From Caballeronia peredens (GTDB taxonomy: Bacteria > Pseudomonadota > Gammaproteobacteria > Burkholderiales > Burkholderiaceae), in the NCBI GenBank assembly GCA_001544595.2, contig FCOH02000005.1, positions 62,001 through 126,000 of the forward strand: a stretch of 64,000 nucleotides of DNA, read 5' to 3'. The notes beneath the pieces are model-generated. The model ran no database searches and had not been told where the DNA came from. It worked only from the letters and a program-made list of their open reading frames with translations. Position 1 is the stretch's first letter. The number at the start of each line of letters is the position of its first letter. A program made the translations under genes and the position numbers. Positions 19,829 to 30,236 of this stretch are shown here, one piece after another.

Positions 19829-19902
19829 GGCGCGGTAGCAAAGCGGTTATGCAGCGGCCTGCAAAGCCGTTTAGACCGGTTCGACTCCGGTCCGCGCCTC
19901 CA
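19829..19902 (+). tRNA. tRNA-Cys (anticodon GCA)
   Basis: 74 nt. The acceptor stem GGCGCGG pairs with CCGCGCC. The anticodon loop CTGCAAA gives GCA. The T arm is ACCGG-TTCGACT-CCGGT and CCA is encoded. It lies 77 bp after the second tRNA-Gly. Confidence 0.97.
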
Positions 19903-19907
19903 ACTCG

Positions 19908-19935
19908 AAAGCCCTGATTCGTCAGGGCTTTTTCT
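19908..19935 (+). terminator. Rho-independent terminator after tRNA-Cys
   Basis: AAAGCCCTGA (19908-19917) pairs with TCAGGGCTTT (19922-19931) across a TTCG tetraloop, followed by a T-rich tail. Confidence 0.92.
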
Positions 19936-20017
19936 TTTGCGGTCGGCGGTGCACCATTGATTTTCGCGGGCCTGCGCCGCGCGGCATAATCTGCGTAACA
20001 CCCTGCATCCAAATCCC

Positions 20018-20512
20018 ATGACCGACCGACTCTCTCAACTCGAGTGGCGCTGGAAGCCTTTCGACGACCTCACCACCGCCGAAGTCTATGACATGCTTTC
20101 GGCCCGCAGCGCGGTTTTCGTCGTCGAGCAGAACTGCGTCTATGGCGACATCGACGGGCTCGATGTCGACGCCTGGCATCTCTTCGCGTATGGCGAAGGC
20201 GAGAAGCGGCCCGCGCTCGCGGGCTATCTGCGCGTGCTGCTGCCGGGCTTCCCGGACGACAACGAAAAAGACGTGCGCATCGGCCGCGTGCTGACGACAG
20301 CCGGTTTTCGCGGCCTCAAGCTCGGCAACGCGATGCTCGAGCGCGCGCTCGAACACATTCTGAAACAATGGCCCGACCAGCCTATCAGCCTGCATGCGCA
20401 GGCGCATCTGCAGCGCTTTTACGGCGCGTTCGGCTTCGTGGCTTCGTCGGGTGAACATGACGAAGACGGCATTCCCCACGTGTGGATGCGCCGTCCCGGC
20501 TTCGGCTCATGA
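20018..20512 (+). CDS. ElaA-type GNAT acetyltransferase
   Basis: 164-residue member of the ElaA branch of the GNAT superfamily (COG2153). N-terminal family features are RSAVFVVEQNCVYGDIDGLD, then RIGRVLTTAGFRGLKLGNAM, which is the acetyl-CoA pyrophosphate-binding segment, and AHLQRFYGAFGF. The substrate is not known for the family. A CATAAT at 19985-19990 could be its -10. Its stop overlaps the stop of the convergent ctaG-like gene by 6 bp. Confidence 0.9.
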   Translation: MTDRLSQLEWRWKPFDDLTTAEVYDMLSARSAVFVVEQNCVYGDIDGLDVDAWHLFAYGEGEKRPALAGYLRVLLPGFPDDNEKDVRIGRVLTTAGFRGLKLGNAMLERALEHILKQWPDQPISLHAQAHLQRFYGAFGFVASSGEHDEDGIPHVWMRRPGFGS

Positions 20513-21376
20513 TGCCGTCGCCGTCTTCTCGCTGATGCGCACGGGCGCGCCGCGCTCGCCGCGCAGGCGTGCTCTCGCCGACAGCCGCAACCAGTGACGC
20601 AGCGCGATCAGCGCGCCGATCACGCTCATCATCGAGCCGGGAATCCATAGCAGCAGGCCGCCGATCTGCTGGTCGCGCATCGGCGTGATCCAGGTGAACG
20701 CGCGGCCGCAAATCGAATAGATCGGATAGAGCTCGTGCGGCGTAAAGAAAATGTACGCGCCGAGCAGGATCTGCGGCGGAATCGCGGCGACCACGACGAG
20801 AATCCGTCTGCCGGGCGCGAGGCGCGCGGGCGGCGCCGGACGCGAATCGAGCACGAGCCACCAGAAAAGCAGGCCGTCGATCGCCATGCTCCAGTTCATC
20901 ACGCGATAAAGCCGGTAGTCGAGCATCGCCTTGAAGTGGATCGGCGAAAGCAGCCAGAAGTAGATCAGCCCGACGAACAGCGCGACCGCGACCACCGGAT
21001 TGAACACGACGCCGAAGATCGCGCGCGCGACCGGCGTCTGCGCGGCCGGGCGCAGCCATCGTTGCCGCCACGCGAACGGCACGCCCGCGCGCAATGCCGC
21101 GCCCGGATACGACCACGCGATCAGAAACGGCCCGAGATGATGCAGCACCAGATGTTGCAGCCGATGCATGAAGAACTCGTGCTCGAAGAAATAATCGAGC
21201 CGCGTATGCAGCGCCACATAGAGTCCCGACAAACCGATCCAGAACGCGATGCGCCGCGATATCGATACGCGTGCGTGCCGCGCGCCGCGCGCGAACAGAA
21301 CGGCGGCGGCCAGCACGGCGATCACGACCGTCGGCGACGGCTCCCACGGGTCGAGCCAGTAAAAGAGCGTGCTCAT
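20507..21376 (-). CDS. ctaG: Cytochrome c oxidase assembly membrane protein, CtaG (caa3) family
   Basis: 289-residue polytopic protein with about seven membrane segments, of the caa3_CtaG family linked to copper insertion into heme-copper oxidases. Recognisable features are an N-terminal LFYWLDPWEPS, HRLQHLVLHHLGPFLIAWSYPG with its cluster of histidines, and PPQILLGAYIFF near the C-terminus. It begins 2 bp after the SCO1-like gene ends, so the two form an operon for oxidase copper-centre assembly. The oxidase subunit genes are not in the window. The start is ATG 21376. Confidence 0.88.
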   Translation of the reverse strand: MSTLFYWLDPWEPSPTVVIAVLAAAVLFARGARHARVSISRRIAFWIGLSGLYVALHTRLDYFFEHEFFMHRLQHLVLHHLGPFLIAWSYPGAALRAGVPFAWRQRWLRPAAQTPVARAIFGVVFNPVVAVALFVGLIYFWLLSPIHFKAMLDYRLYRVMNWSMAIDGLLFWWLVLDSRPAPPARLAPGRRILVVVAAIPPQILLGAYIFFTPHELYPIYSICGRAFTWITPMRDQQIGGLLLWIPGSMMSVIGALIALRHWLRLSARARLRGERGAPVRISEKTATAS

Positions 21377-21378
21377 CG

Positions 21379-22008
21379 TCAGGCGCCTTTCGCGCGGATC
21401 ACGCGTGTCAGATCGCTCGCGATGGCGTCGACGGAATCCTGATCGGTGGCGAGCAGGCGCGCGTGGCCGTCGGCATCGAAGATATAGACGGCCGAACTGT
21501 GCGTCACTTCGTAGCTGCCGTCGGGATCGCGCTTCTCCATCTGATACGCGACGCGATAACGCTGCGCCACTTTTTCGATCGCGCGCCCGGTGCCCGTGAG
21601 GCCGACGGCGTGGCGGTCGTCGAAAGCGCGCACGTAGGAGCGCAGCAACTCGGGCGTATCGCGCGCGGGATCGACGGACACGAACACGATGCGCGTCCGG
21701 TCCGCGTCCGGCCCCACGCGCTGCAGAACCTGCATGAGCCGCGCCATGGTTTCCGGGCAGACATCCGGGCAATGCGTATAGCCGAAGTAGACGAGCGTCG
21801 TGCGTCCCGCGAAGGACTGGCCGGTGACGGGCGCGCCGCCATCGTCGACGAGCGAAAAATCCAGATCGGGCAAGTGGCCGGAGACATCGGTCAGATGCCA
21901 CGGCTGCGCGGGCTTCGAGCAGGCGGCGAGTGCACTGAGCGAGAAAAGGGCGACGAGAGCAAGGAGGCGGCGCCAGCGCGCGGGAAAGACGAGGAACGAA
22001 GCGTGCAT
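21379..22008 (-). CDS. SCO1/SenC/PrrC-family copper chaperone lipoprotein
   Basis: 209-residue thioredoxin-fold protein that delivers copper to the CuA site of cytochrome oxidase or acts as a thiol reductase on it. There is a lipobox LAAC with Cys30. The metal-binding set is complete: CPDVC (Cys80, Cys84) and His170 in VTHSSAVYI. The start is ATG 22008; the frame is open further upstream but that part has no signal peptide. It is the first gene of the SCO-CtaG pair. Confidence 0.95.
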   Translation of the reverse strand: MHASFLVFPARWRRLLALVALFSLSALAACSKPAQPWHLTDVSGHLPDLDFSLVDDGGAPVTGQSFAGRTTLVYFGYTHCPDVCPETMARLMQVLQRVGPDADRTRIVFVSVDPARDTPELLRSYVRAFDDRHAVGLTGTGRAIEKVAQRYRVAYQMEKRDPDGSYEVTHSSAVYIFDADGHARLLATDQDSVDAIASDLTRVIRAKGA

Positions 22009-22370
22009 CGGAATGGGCGTTGCAGGATGATTCGATAACGGTGTAGGCCGAAAAAACACACGCCTTTGGCGCGGCGGCCAGCGCATCATCGCGCCATTGG
22101 GCGCTGTTTGCGCGCTATCGGGTGAAATCGGCCTATTTTTGAGACGATTTGCCGCATGATTCAAGCGAGCTGAAAGGGCGCACGGACGACGTTGTAAGCT
22201 AAGAGCTTTCTTAACCGAAAGCCCCCGCGCGGTAAGATGCGCACACTTCGCGCAGGCATGCGATGCCCGCTTCCGACGCGCAGCCGCACTCGCACCATCG
22301 CAGGCAAACGCGCACGCGAGCGCACGCAGCGCACGGACAATCGCGCGGGCAAACTACAGGTCAAAGATCG
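22009..22370. other. 362-bp divergent intergenic region between sco and otsB
   Basis: No gene is supported. It must hold the promoters of the minus-strand SCO-ctaG pair and of otsBA. On the plus strand a TAAGAT near 22232 is a weak -10 candidate. An open frame in phase with otsB starts at 22263, but it encodes a His/Arg/Thr-rich stretch with no resemblance to trehalose phosphatases. Confidence 0.5.
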
Positions 22371-23123
22371 ATGCAAATTCTTCCCGATTCCCTGTCTCTT
22401 GCCGAGACCGCCTTTTTCTTCGATTTCGACGGCACGCTCGTCGAACTCGCCTCCACGCCCGACGGCATTTTCGTGCCGCGCTCGGTGCCGGATATCCTGG
22501 CGGCGCTCAGGCGCGCGACCAACGGCGCGGTCGCGGTCGTGTCGGGGCGCGGCATCGACAATATCGATTCGTTTCTGCAGATGCCCGATCTGCCCGTCGC
22601 GGGCATGCACGGCGCGGAACGGCGCGACTCCAACGGCGACGTGCAGCGCATCGGCTTCAACGACGAACGGCTGCTGCGCATGGAGCATGACCTGGAGAAG
22701 GTTGTCACGGCGAATCCCGGCATGCTGCTGGAGATCAAGGGCGCGGCGCTCGCGCTGCACTACCGCAACGCCGCCGACCGGGAGCCTGCCGCGCGCGCGG
22801 CGACGACGCGTCTCGTGCAGCAATATGCCGATGCGTACGTGCTGCAGCCCGGCAAGATGGTCTACGAGATCAAGCCGAAGGACGTCGACAAGGGCCGCGC
22901 GGTGCGCGCGTATCTGGCCGAGCCGCCGTTTACGGGCCGCAAGCCGGTGTTCATCGGCGACGATCTCACCGACGAAAAAGGCTTCGCCGTCGTCAACGAA
23001 TTCGACGGGCTGTCCGTGAAAGTCGGCCCGGGAGACACCGTGGCGCGCGCGCGCATCGAATCGGTCGAACTGCTGCTCGACTGGCTGCAGGTCATCGCGG
23101 GCACGGCGGGGAAGCACGCGTGA
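22371..23123 (+). CDS. otsB: Trehalose-6-phosphate phosphatase
   Basis: 250-residue HAD-superfamily phosphatase that releases trehalose from trehalose 6-phosphate, the second step of the OtsAB osmoprotectant pathway. HAD motif I is DFDGTL (18-23), followed by VVSGRGIDNI, the lid region MHGAERRD, and motif IV in FIGDDLTDEKGF. ATG 22371 gives the family length. An upstream ATG at 22263 is possible but less likely. The stop overlaps the otsA start. Confidence 0.95.
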   Translation: MQILPDSLSLAETAFFFDFDGTLVELASTPDGIFVPRSVPDILAALRRATNGAVAVVSGRGIDNIDSFLQMPDLPVAGMHGAERRDSNGDVQRIGFNDERLLRMEHDLEKVVTANPGMLLEIKGAALALHYRNAADREPAARAATTRLVQQYADAYVLQPGKMVYEIKPKDVDKGRAVRAYLAEPPFTGRKPVFIGDDLTDEKGFAVVNEFDGLSVKVGPGDTVARARIESVELLLDWLQVIAGTAGKHA

Positions 23124-24502
23124 GCCGGCTGATCATCGTATCGAACCGCGTCGCGCCGATTTCCGAAGGCGGACCCGCGGCCGGCGGGCTTGCCGTCGGC
23201 GTCTACGACGCGCTCAGGGAAACCGGCGGCATGTGGTTCGGCTGGAGCGGCGACGTGCTGTCGTCCGTGCCCGAGGGCATCAAGCTGGAAGAGCACGGAC
23301 CGGTGACCTTCGCGACCATCGGCCTCGTGCGGCGCGATTACGATCAGTACTATCGCGGCTTCTCCAACGCGACGCTGTGGCCGGCGTTTCACTATCGCCC
23401 GGATCTGATCGAGTTCGATCGCCACGAATACGACGGCTATTGCCGCGTGAATCGCTGGCTCGCCGCGCAACTCGCGCCGCTGCTCAGGCCCGACGATGTC
23501 ATCTGGGTGCACGACTATCATCTGATTCCATTCGCGCAGGCGCTGCGCGCGCAGGGCGTCAAGAACCGCATCGGCTTCTTTCTGCACATTCCGTTTCCGG
23601 CGCCGCAGATTCTGCTGAGCGTCCCGCGCCATCAGCAGCTGATGGAAGCGCTGTGCTCGTTCGATCTGCTCGGCTTCCAGACGGAGCCCGACCTGCGCGC
23701 CTTCTGCGATTACATCGCGACGGAGGCGGGCGGCGCGGTGCGGCGCGACGGGACGAAGCCGGCCGAGATTCGCGCGTTCGGGCAAACGCTGCGCGCGGCG
23801 GCGTATCCGATCGGCGTGTATCCCGATGAAATCGCCGCGCTCGCGAAAGACGGCGCGAGCGGACGCGACGTGCAGATCGTCAAGGCGACGCTGCACGAAC
23901 GCAAGCTCGTGATGAGCGTCGACCGCCTGGATTACTCGAAGGGTCTCGTCGAGCGCTTTCGCGCGTTCGAGCGGCTGATCGAGCACGATTCGCATCAGCG
24001 CAACAACGTGTCGTTCCTGCAGATCGCGCCGCCGACGCGCTCGGACGTCGACGCCTATCGCGACATCCGCCTGCAGCTGGAAGCGGAGTCGGGCCGCATC
24101 AACGGCCGCTACGCCGAGCTCGACTGGACGCCGATCCGCTATATCCATCGGCAATACGAGCGGCCGGTGCTGGCCGCGCTGTTCCGCGAGGCGCACGTGG
24201 GCCTCGTCACTCCCTTGCGCGACGGCATGAATCTGGTGGCGAAGGAATACGTATCGGCGCAGGATCCCGACGATCCCGGCGTGCTGGTGCTGTCGCAATT
24301 CGCGGGGGCGGCGCGCGAACTGACGGCGGCGCTCATCGTCAATCCGCTCGATATCGACGGCATGGCGGACGCGCTCGCCGCCGCGCTCACGATGCCGCTG
24401 GCCGAGCGCCGGGCGCGTTACGACGAGATGATGCAGCAGCTTCGCGACAACAACGTCTCCGTGTGGCGCGACAATTTTCTGCGCGATCTGAAGGCGCCCT
24501 GA
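23120..24502 (+). CDS. otsA: Alpha,alpha-trehalose-phosphate synthase
   Basis: 460-residue GT20 glycosyltransferase that joins UDP-glucose and glucose-6-phosphate into trehalose 6-phosphate. The N-terminal loop is [10 protein letters not shown], followed by [15 protein letters not shown], the phosphate/UDP site [14 protein letters not shown] and the C-terminal [17 protein letters not shown] 23120 overlaps the otsB stop by 4 bases, so otsB is translated first and coupled to otsA. Confidence 0.97.
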   Translation: MSRLIIVSNRVAPISEGGPAAGGLAVGVYDALRETGGMWFGWSGDVLSSVPEGIKLEEHGPVTFATIGLVRRDYDQYYRGFSNATLWPAFHYRPDLIEFDRHEYDGYCRVNRWLAAQLAPLLRPDDVIWVHDYHLIPFAQALRAQGVKNRIGFFLHIPFPAPQILLSVPRHQQLMEALCSFDLLGFQTEPDLRAFCDYIATEAGGAVRRDGTKPAEIRAFGQTLRAAAYPIGVYPDEIAALAKDGASGRDVQIVKATLHERKLVMSVDRLDYSKGLVERFRAFERLIEHDSHQRNNVSFLQIAPPTRSDVDAYRDIRLQLEAESGRINGRYAELDWTPIRYIHRQYERPVLAALFREAHVGLVTPLRDGMNLVAKEYVSAQDPDDPGVLVLSQFAGAARELTAALIVNPLDIDGMADALAAALTMPLAERRARYDEMMQQLRDNNVSVWRDNFLRDLKAP

Positions 24503-24532
24503 AGTTGCGTTGAAGTTGCGTTGAAGTTGCGC
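24500..24532 (+). repeat. Three 11-bp tandem repeats at the otsA stop
   Basis: TGAAGTTGCGT occurs at 24500-24510 and 24511-24521, then TGAAGTTGCGC at 24522-24532. The otsA stop codon is the first TGA, so the repeat array starts at the stop and ends just before the terminator. Confidence 0.9.
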
Positions 24533-24540
24533 CGAACGAA

Positions 24541-24581
24541 AAAAAGCCGCGTTTCCCGACAGGAAACGCGGCTTTTTTTGC
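24541..24581. terminator. Bidirectional terminator between otsA and the ABC exporter
   Basis: AAGCCGCGTTTCC (24544-24556) pairs perfectly with GGAAACGCGGCTT (24562-24574) across CGACA. A T-run follows on the plus strand and an A-run precedes it, so it can end otsA and the convergent gene. Confidence 0.95.
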
Positions 24582-24591
24582 GCCTGCCGGA

Positions 24592-26490
<1,899 letters not shown>

Positions 26491-27342
26491 GCGTTACGTC
26501 GCCCGATCCGGCGCGACCGACGTCAAACAAGCGACGCTGCGCCGTCTCCATCACTGAATTGTAGCCAGTATCGCGGAGGGGCACGGCGTCTTCGGGCATA
26601 TGATGCTCGGCGCGTGTGGCCGTCCGAACATCGCCAGGGCATGCAACGCACCGCGCTTTGCCGATTGCGTGGCATGTGCGTGCGTGCCGGCGAATTCATC
26701 GGAAGGCTTCTTCGGCGTCGCGCGGGCGGCACGACATGGGCGCGCATTGTAAGCACATCGCACAACTTTTTGCGCTCGAAACACGTCCCGAAGCAAGCAC
26801 CCGATCACGTCAACAGCGAAGTCAAAAGCACGCGCCGCGCCTGATATCGGCGGGAACGCCTGAAAGCTTCAAATTCACGGACGCCGGACAGTCGCCGGTG
26901 CGTGGCGCCGCCCGGGTAGCGCCGGAACCCGTGCTCCAATGTAGAACAACCTTAATAAACAGGGGTTTGCAAAGTGTATCCCGCGTGTAACAAGGTAAAT
27001 AAGTTGAAATGACTCCCCGCGCGGCTCTGTAAAAAGCTCCATAATTCGCTCCGGGTTTCTCCCTAGGCGATTGACAGGTTTTTGCAAGTCCGAGTCAACC
27101 GCCTTGACGGACGTGCGTTAATTGCAGGCGCGCGGCGTTTTTGAGATGTGGAATCGGTCTTGCTTTGTCCGATCCACCGCGCGGAAACCCGGTAATCAGC
27201 GACCCCGCTTTTTTCCTCGAGCAGCAGCCATTGCGCCGCGGCCCCAAGCGCCGCGGAAAGCTTCGCCCGAGCCGAGCGATTCGCTCCCGACGTCAACACG
27301 ACTGAAGTTTTAGCCTGACCTTTCATTAGGAGTTTCACGAAC
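26491..27342. other. 852-bp region without a recognisable gene
   Basis: Open frames here (for example plus 26616-26990 and 27122-27313) are short, Arg/Ser/Pro-rich and show no domain, signal peptide or start context, so none is called. The segment 26940-27075 is clearly AT-richer than its surroundings and holds several promoter-like words (TTGCAA at 26967, CATAAT at 27040, TTGACA at 27071) without a well-spaced pair. It is the longest stretch in the window without a called gene and lies just before a broken glycosyltransferase. Confidence 0.55.
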
Positions 27343-28394
27343 ATGCGAATCGCTCAAATCGCGCCCCTCCACGAAGCTGTTCCGCCGAAGCTGTATGGCG
27401 GCACGGAACGCGTGGTGTCTTATCTGACCGAGGCACTCGTGGATGCCGGACACGATGTGACGCTCTTCGCGAGCGGTGATTCGCAGACGTCCGCCAAGCT
27501 CGAAGCATTCTGGCCGCAGGCGTTGCGCCTCGACCCGACCATCCGCGACACGATGGCGCCGCACATGCTGCTGCTCGAAGAAGTCCGCCGCCGCGCCGAC
27601 GAATTCGACGTGCTGCATTTCCATATCGACTATTACCCGTTCTCGCTGTTCGCGCGCCAGCCGGTGCCGTTCCTGACGACCATGCACGGCCGTCTCGACC
27701 TGCCCGAACTGCAGCCGATCTTCAGCACGTTCAACGACGTGCCGGTCATCTCGATTTCGGACAACCAGCGCCAGCCGCTGCCGCAGGCGAACTGGCTGTC
27801 GACGGTTTATCACGGCTTGCCGGAAAACCTGCTCAAGCCGATTCCGAATATCTGGCGTTCCTCGGCCGCATTTCGCCGGAAAAGCGCGTCGATCGTGCGA
27901 TCCGCATCGCGCAGGCCGCGGGCATGAAGATCAAGATCGCGGCCAAGCTCGACAAGGCCGACCGCGCGTACTACGAAGAAGAGATCAAGCCGCTGTTCGC
28001 GCTGCCGCACGTCGAGTACATCGGCGAAATCAGCGAAGCCGAGAAGACCGAATTCCTCGGCAACGCACATGCGCTGCTGTTCCCGATCGACTGGCCGGAG
28101 CCCTTCGGTCTGGTGATGATCGAAGCCATGGCTTGCGGCACGCCGGTGATCGCGTTCAATCGCGGTTCGGTGCCGGAAGTGATCGAGAACGGCGTGTCGG
28201 GCTTCGTCGTCGAAGACGAATTGAGCGCGATCGCCGCTGTCAAGCGACTCGACACGCTGTCGCGCGCGAAGGTGCGTGCCGCGTTCGAAGCGCGTTTCTC
28301 GTCGAAGGTGATGGCGAGGAACTACGTCAGCGTGTATGAGGAACTGCTGCGCCAGAAGCGCCGCACCGTTCTGCGCGAAGTCAACGCGAGCTGA
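27343..28394 (+). pseudogene. Family 4 glycosyltransferase, frameshifted
   Basis: Two adjacent frames together make one GT4 glycosyltransferase. The first (27343-27927) has the N-terminal Rossmann part (RIAQIAPL, then KLYGGTERVVSYL and LHFHIDYYPF). After LLKPIPN at about 27846 the homologous sequence continues in another frame (EYLAFLGRISPEKRVDRAI) and runs to 28394 with the donor-site motif GLVMIEAMACGTPVI. The change corresponds to a net loss of one base, or of 3n+1 bases. Frame 1 then stops at TGA 27925-27927, overlapping an ATG at 27924 (ATGA), so a second peptide could be reinitiated but would lack about 26 residues. A sequencing error is possible. Start ATG 27343 follows AGGAG. The acceptor sugar is unknown. 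Confidence 0.88.
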
Positions 28395-28434
28395 GTAAGT
28401 CTTGCCGCCCCGTGCGGCATCGACGGCAAAACCA

Positions 28435-28464
28435 CGCCCCGCGCGCCTCAAGGCGCGCGGGGCG
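28435..28464 (+). terminator. Very stable GC hairpin after the glycosyltransferase
   Basis: CGCCCCGCGCGCC (28435-28447) pairs perfectly over 13 bp with GGCGCGCGGGGCG (28452-28464) across TCAA. No T-run follows (GTTGTCG), so it may stop RNA degradation or be a weak terminator rather than a standard one. Confidence 0.6.
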
Positions 28465-28550
28465 TTGTCGTAATAGCACACGGGGACGCACCTTTGGAGC
28501 GCCAGACCGCGCTACGCTGGTGAAACCTCTGACGACATCCGCAATCTCCC

Positions 28551-28556
28551 TATAAT
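28551..28556 (+). promoter_or_regulatory. TATAAT -10 upstream of the membrane-protein pair
   Basis: A perfect TATAAT lies 57 bp before the TTG start at 28613. The matching -35 is poor. It probably drives the next two genes. Confidence 0.5.
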
Positions 28557-28612
28557 GACCGGGCTTCGCTGCGAGCGGAGCGGCATGCATCGTAAGTGGA
28601 CAGGAGTTTCTT

Positions 28613-29443
28613 TTGGCGAGACCCAAGCAAACCAGCGCGATTCCGGCACCCGGCGCCGGCACCGTGTTCGCATTGCGGGCCATCGGGCTGGTGCTCGCGG
28701 CGCGGTGGGCGTTCTCGATGTCGCAGATGGGCTATCTGTCCTCGCTGCGCGCGATGACTTCGTCGCCGTGGGCGTGCCTGAACGTCGTGCTGATCTTCCT
28801 GTTGATCGCGCTGCCGGGCGCGAAGGCGCGCGTCGAACGTCCGCTGCATCCGCTGCCGCAATGGCTGCGGCAGGCGCTGCGCTTTCTCGCGCTGCTCGCC
28901 TTCGGTTTCGCGATGTTCTCGGTCGGCGCCTTTGTCTGGAGTTCGGGCTGGCGGCGCTTCGTGCACGCGCTCGCCGAGACCAATGGCTGGCTGCTGGTCG
29001 GGCCGGCGCTGTATGCGGTCATCATGTGGGTCTGCCGGCCGCGCGCGCTCTGGCGCACCAATGTCGCGGCGCGGCGTTTCGCGATCGGCCGCTACGCCAT
29101 CTCGCTCGATCCGGTCACGCGCACCGCGGTCGTCTGGGCCGAAAGCCGCAAGCTCGGCCAGTACGATGCGCGCGAGCTGTCGGTGAAATGGCCCGCGCCG
29201 CCGGCGAGCGCCGCGCCATCGACCCCGATGCTCGCGCCCGCCACGGAGCCGGCCGCGCCGTCCGTGCGCGCGAGCGGCGAAGCCCGGCGCGGCATCTTCG
29301 CGCGCGCCCCGAAGGTCGAATTGCTGTGGGATTCTCCCGCCGCCGCGGGGCACAATCGCACGACGGTGTTTCGTGCGACCCTCTCGAACGAGGGCGATCG
29401 CAACGCCGCGCGCTCGCTCGACACGACGCTGCGTCAGGTCTGA
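28613..29443 (+). CDS. Predicted inner-membrane protein of unknown function
   Basis: 276 residues. Start TTG 28613 is supported by CAGGAG six bases before it and no better ATG. Hydrophobic segments occur near residues 20-37, 55-70, 88-110 and 125-143 (for example LLVGPALYAVIMWV), so three or four membrane passes. The C-terminal half (about 145-276) is soluble with a Pro/Ala-rich linker (PAPPASAAPSTP), and AISLDPVTRTAVVWAE looks like a small beta-rich domain. I recognise no named family. It may pair with the DUF2214-type membrane gene that follows 74 bp downstream on the same strand. Confidence 0.7.
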   Translation: MARPKQTSAIPAPGAGTVFALRAIGLVLAARWAFSMSQMGYLSSLRAMTSSPWACLNVVLIFLLIALPGAKARVERPLHPLPQWLRQALRFLALLAFGFAMFSVGAFVWSSGWRRFVHALAETNGWLLVGPALYAVIMWVCRPRALWRTNVAARRFAIGRYAISLDPVTRTAVVWAESRKLGQYDARELSVKWPAPPASAAPSTPMLAPATEPAAPSVRASGEARRGIFARAPKVELLWDSPAAAGHNRTTVFRATLSNEGDRNAARSLDTTLRQV

Positions 29444-29517
29444 CGCTCGCCTCGTTCGGTCGGGGCCGTCGGGCCGTCTTTGCCGTACACGTCTTTCTTG
29501 TCGCTTCGGGGGAAAGG

Positions 29518-29991
29518 ATGCTGATACGCTGGTTGTTGGCCGCGCTTCATCTTCTCGCTTTCGGTTTCGCGCTCGGCTCGGTGCTGGCACGCGCGCGCGC
29601 ATTGCGCCGGCTGGACGCCACGCAGTCGATTCAGGCGAACGAACTGCGTCTGCGCGACGTATTTCGCTCCGATTCGGTCTGGGGCATCACCGCGATCGTG
29701 CTGCTCGTGACGGGCGTGATGCGCGCGTTCGGCGGATTCGAGAAGGGCGGTGAATACTATCTGCACGAGCCGCTGTTCCATCTGAAGATGACAGCGCTGG
29801 TCATAATCCTGCTGATCGAAGTGTCGCCGATGCTCGCGCTGATTCGCTGGCGCATCGCGCTCGCGCAGGGCGGCGCGATCGACCTCACGCGCGCACGGCG
29901 CTTCGCCTGGATGAGCGATCTCGAAGCGGGACTCGTGATGGTGATGGTGATCGCCGCGAGCGGGATGGCGCGAGGCGTGTGGGCTTCGTAG
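29518..29991 (+). CDS. DUF2214 family membrane protein
   Basis: 157 residues with four predicted membrane segments (about 5-23, 53-72, 86-107 and 132-152). The sequence resembles the DUF2214 family: DVFRSDSVWGITAIVLLVTGVMRAF, here split as RSDSVWGITAIVLL and VTGVMRAFGGFEKGG, followed by FHLKMTALVIILLIEV. The function of the family is not known. ATG 29518 has a strong GGGGGAAAGG just before it. It is followed by a bidirectional terminator. Confidence 0.8.
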   Translation: MLIRWLLAALHLLAFGFALGSVLARARALRRLDATQSIQANELRLRDVFRSDSVWGITAIVLLVTGVMRAFGGFEKGGEYYLHEPLFHLKMTALVIILLIEVSPMLALIRWRIALAQGGAIDLTRARRFAWMSDLEAGLVMVMVIAASGMARGVWAS

Positions 29992-30024
29992 GCGATTGCG
30001 CGCGCGTGCCGCAGCGGAAAATGA

Positions 30025-30056
30025 AAAAGGCCCGCGTCGTGAGACGCGGGCCTTTT
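30025..30056. terminator. Bidirectional terminator between the DUF2214 gene and tRNA-Val
   Basis: AAAAGGCCCGCGTC (30025-30038) pairs with GACGCGGGCCTTTT (30043-30056) across GTGA. A and T tails on both sides let it work for the plus-strand gene and for the minus-strand tRNA-Val transcript. Confidence 0.92.
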
Positions 30057-30093
30057 GATCTTCGGTGACTTGGCGTTACCAGCACCAGAATTC

Positions 30094-30168
30094 TGGTGGG
30101 TAGTACTGGGATCGAACCAGTGACCCCTGCCGTGTGAAGGCAGTGCTCTACCGCTGAGCTAACCACCC
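30094..30168 (-). tRNA. tRNA-Val (anticodon CAC)
   Basis: 75 nt on the minus strand. The acceptor stem GGGTGGT pairs with ACTACCC with one G-T pair. The anticodon stem CTGCC/GGCAG encloses TTCACAC, giving CAC for GTG codons. The T arm TTCGATC is normal and CCA is encoded. Confidence 0.97.
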
Positions 30169-30181
30169 GAAGAGAAACGAG

Positions 30182-30210
30182 ATTATGTCAGGCGTTTCGG
30201 GTTTCGTAAA
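30182..30210 (-). promoter_or_regulatory. Promoter of tRNA-Val
   Basis: Read on the minus strand: TTTACG (30210-30205), 17-bp spacer, CATAAT (30187-30182), placing the start a few bases before the tRNA at 30168. Confidence 0.7.
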
Positions 30211-30236
30211 GAGCTTCTTAAAGCAATTTCGAAAAA

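Noticed and set aside
19521-19935. tRNA cluster as a possible integration site for a mobile element
   Set aside because: There is no integrase, no direct repeat of a tRNA 3' end at a distance, and the flanking genes are core genes in normal order.
26616-26990. 124-codon plus-strand frame in the large gap
   Set aside because: Arg/Ser/His-rich, with no signal peptide, domain or start context; composition resembles random GC-rich translation.
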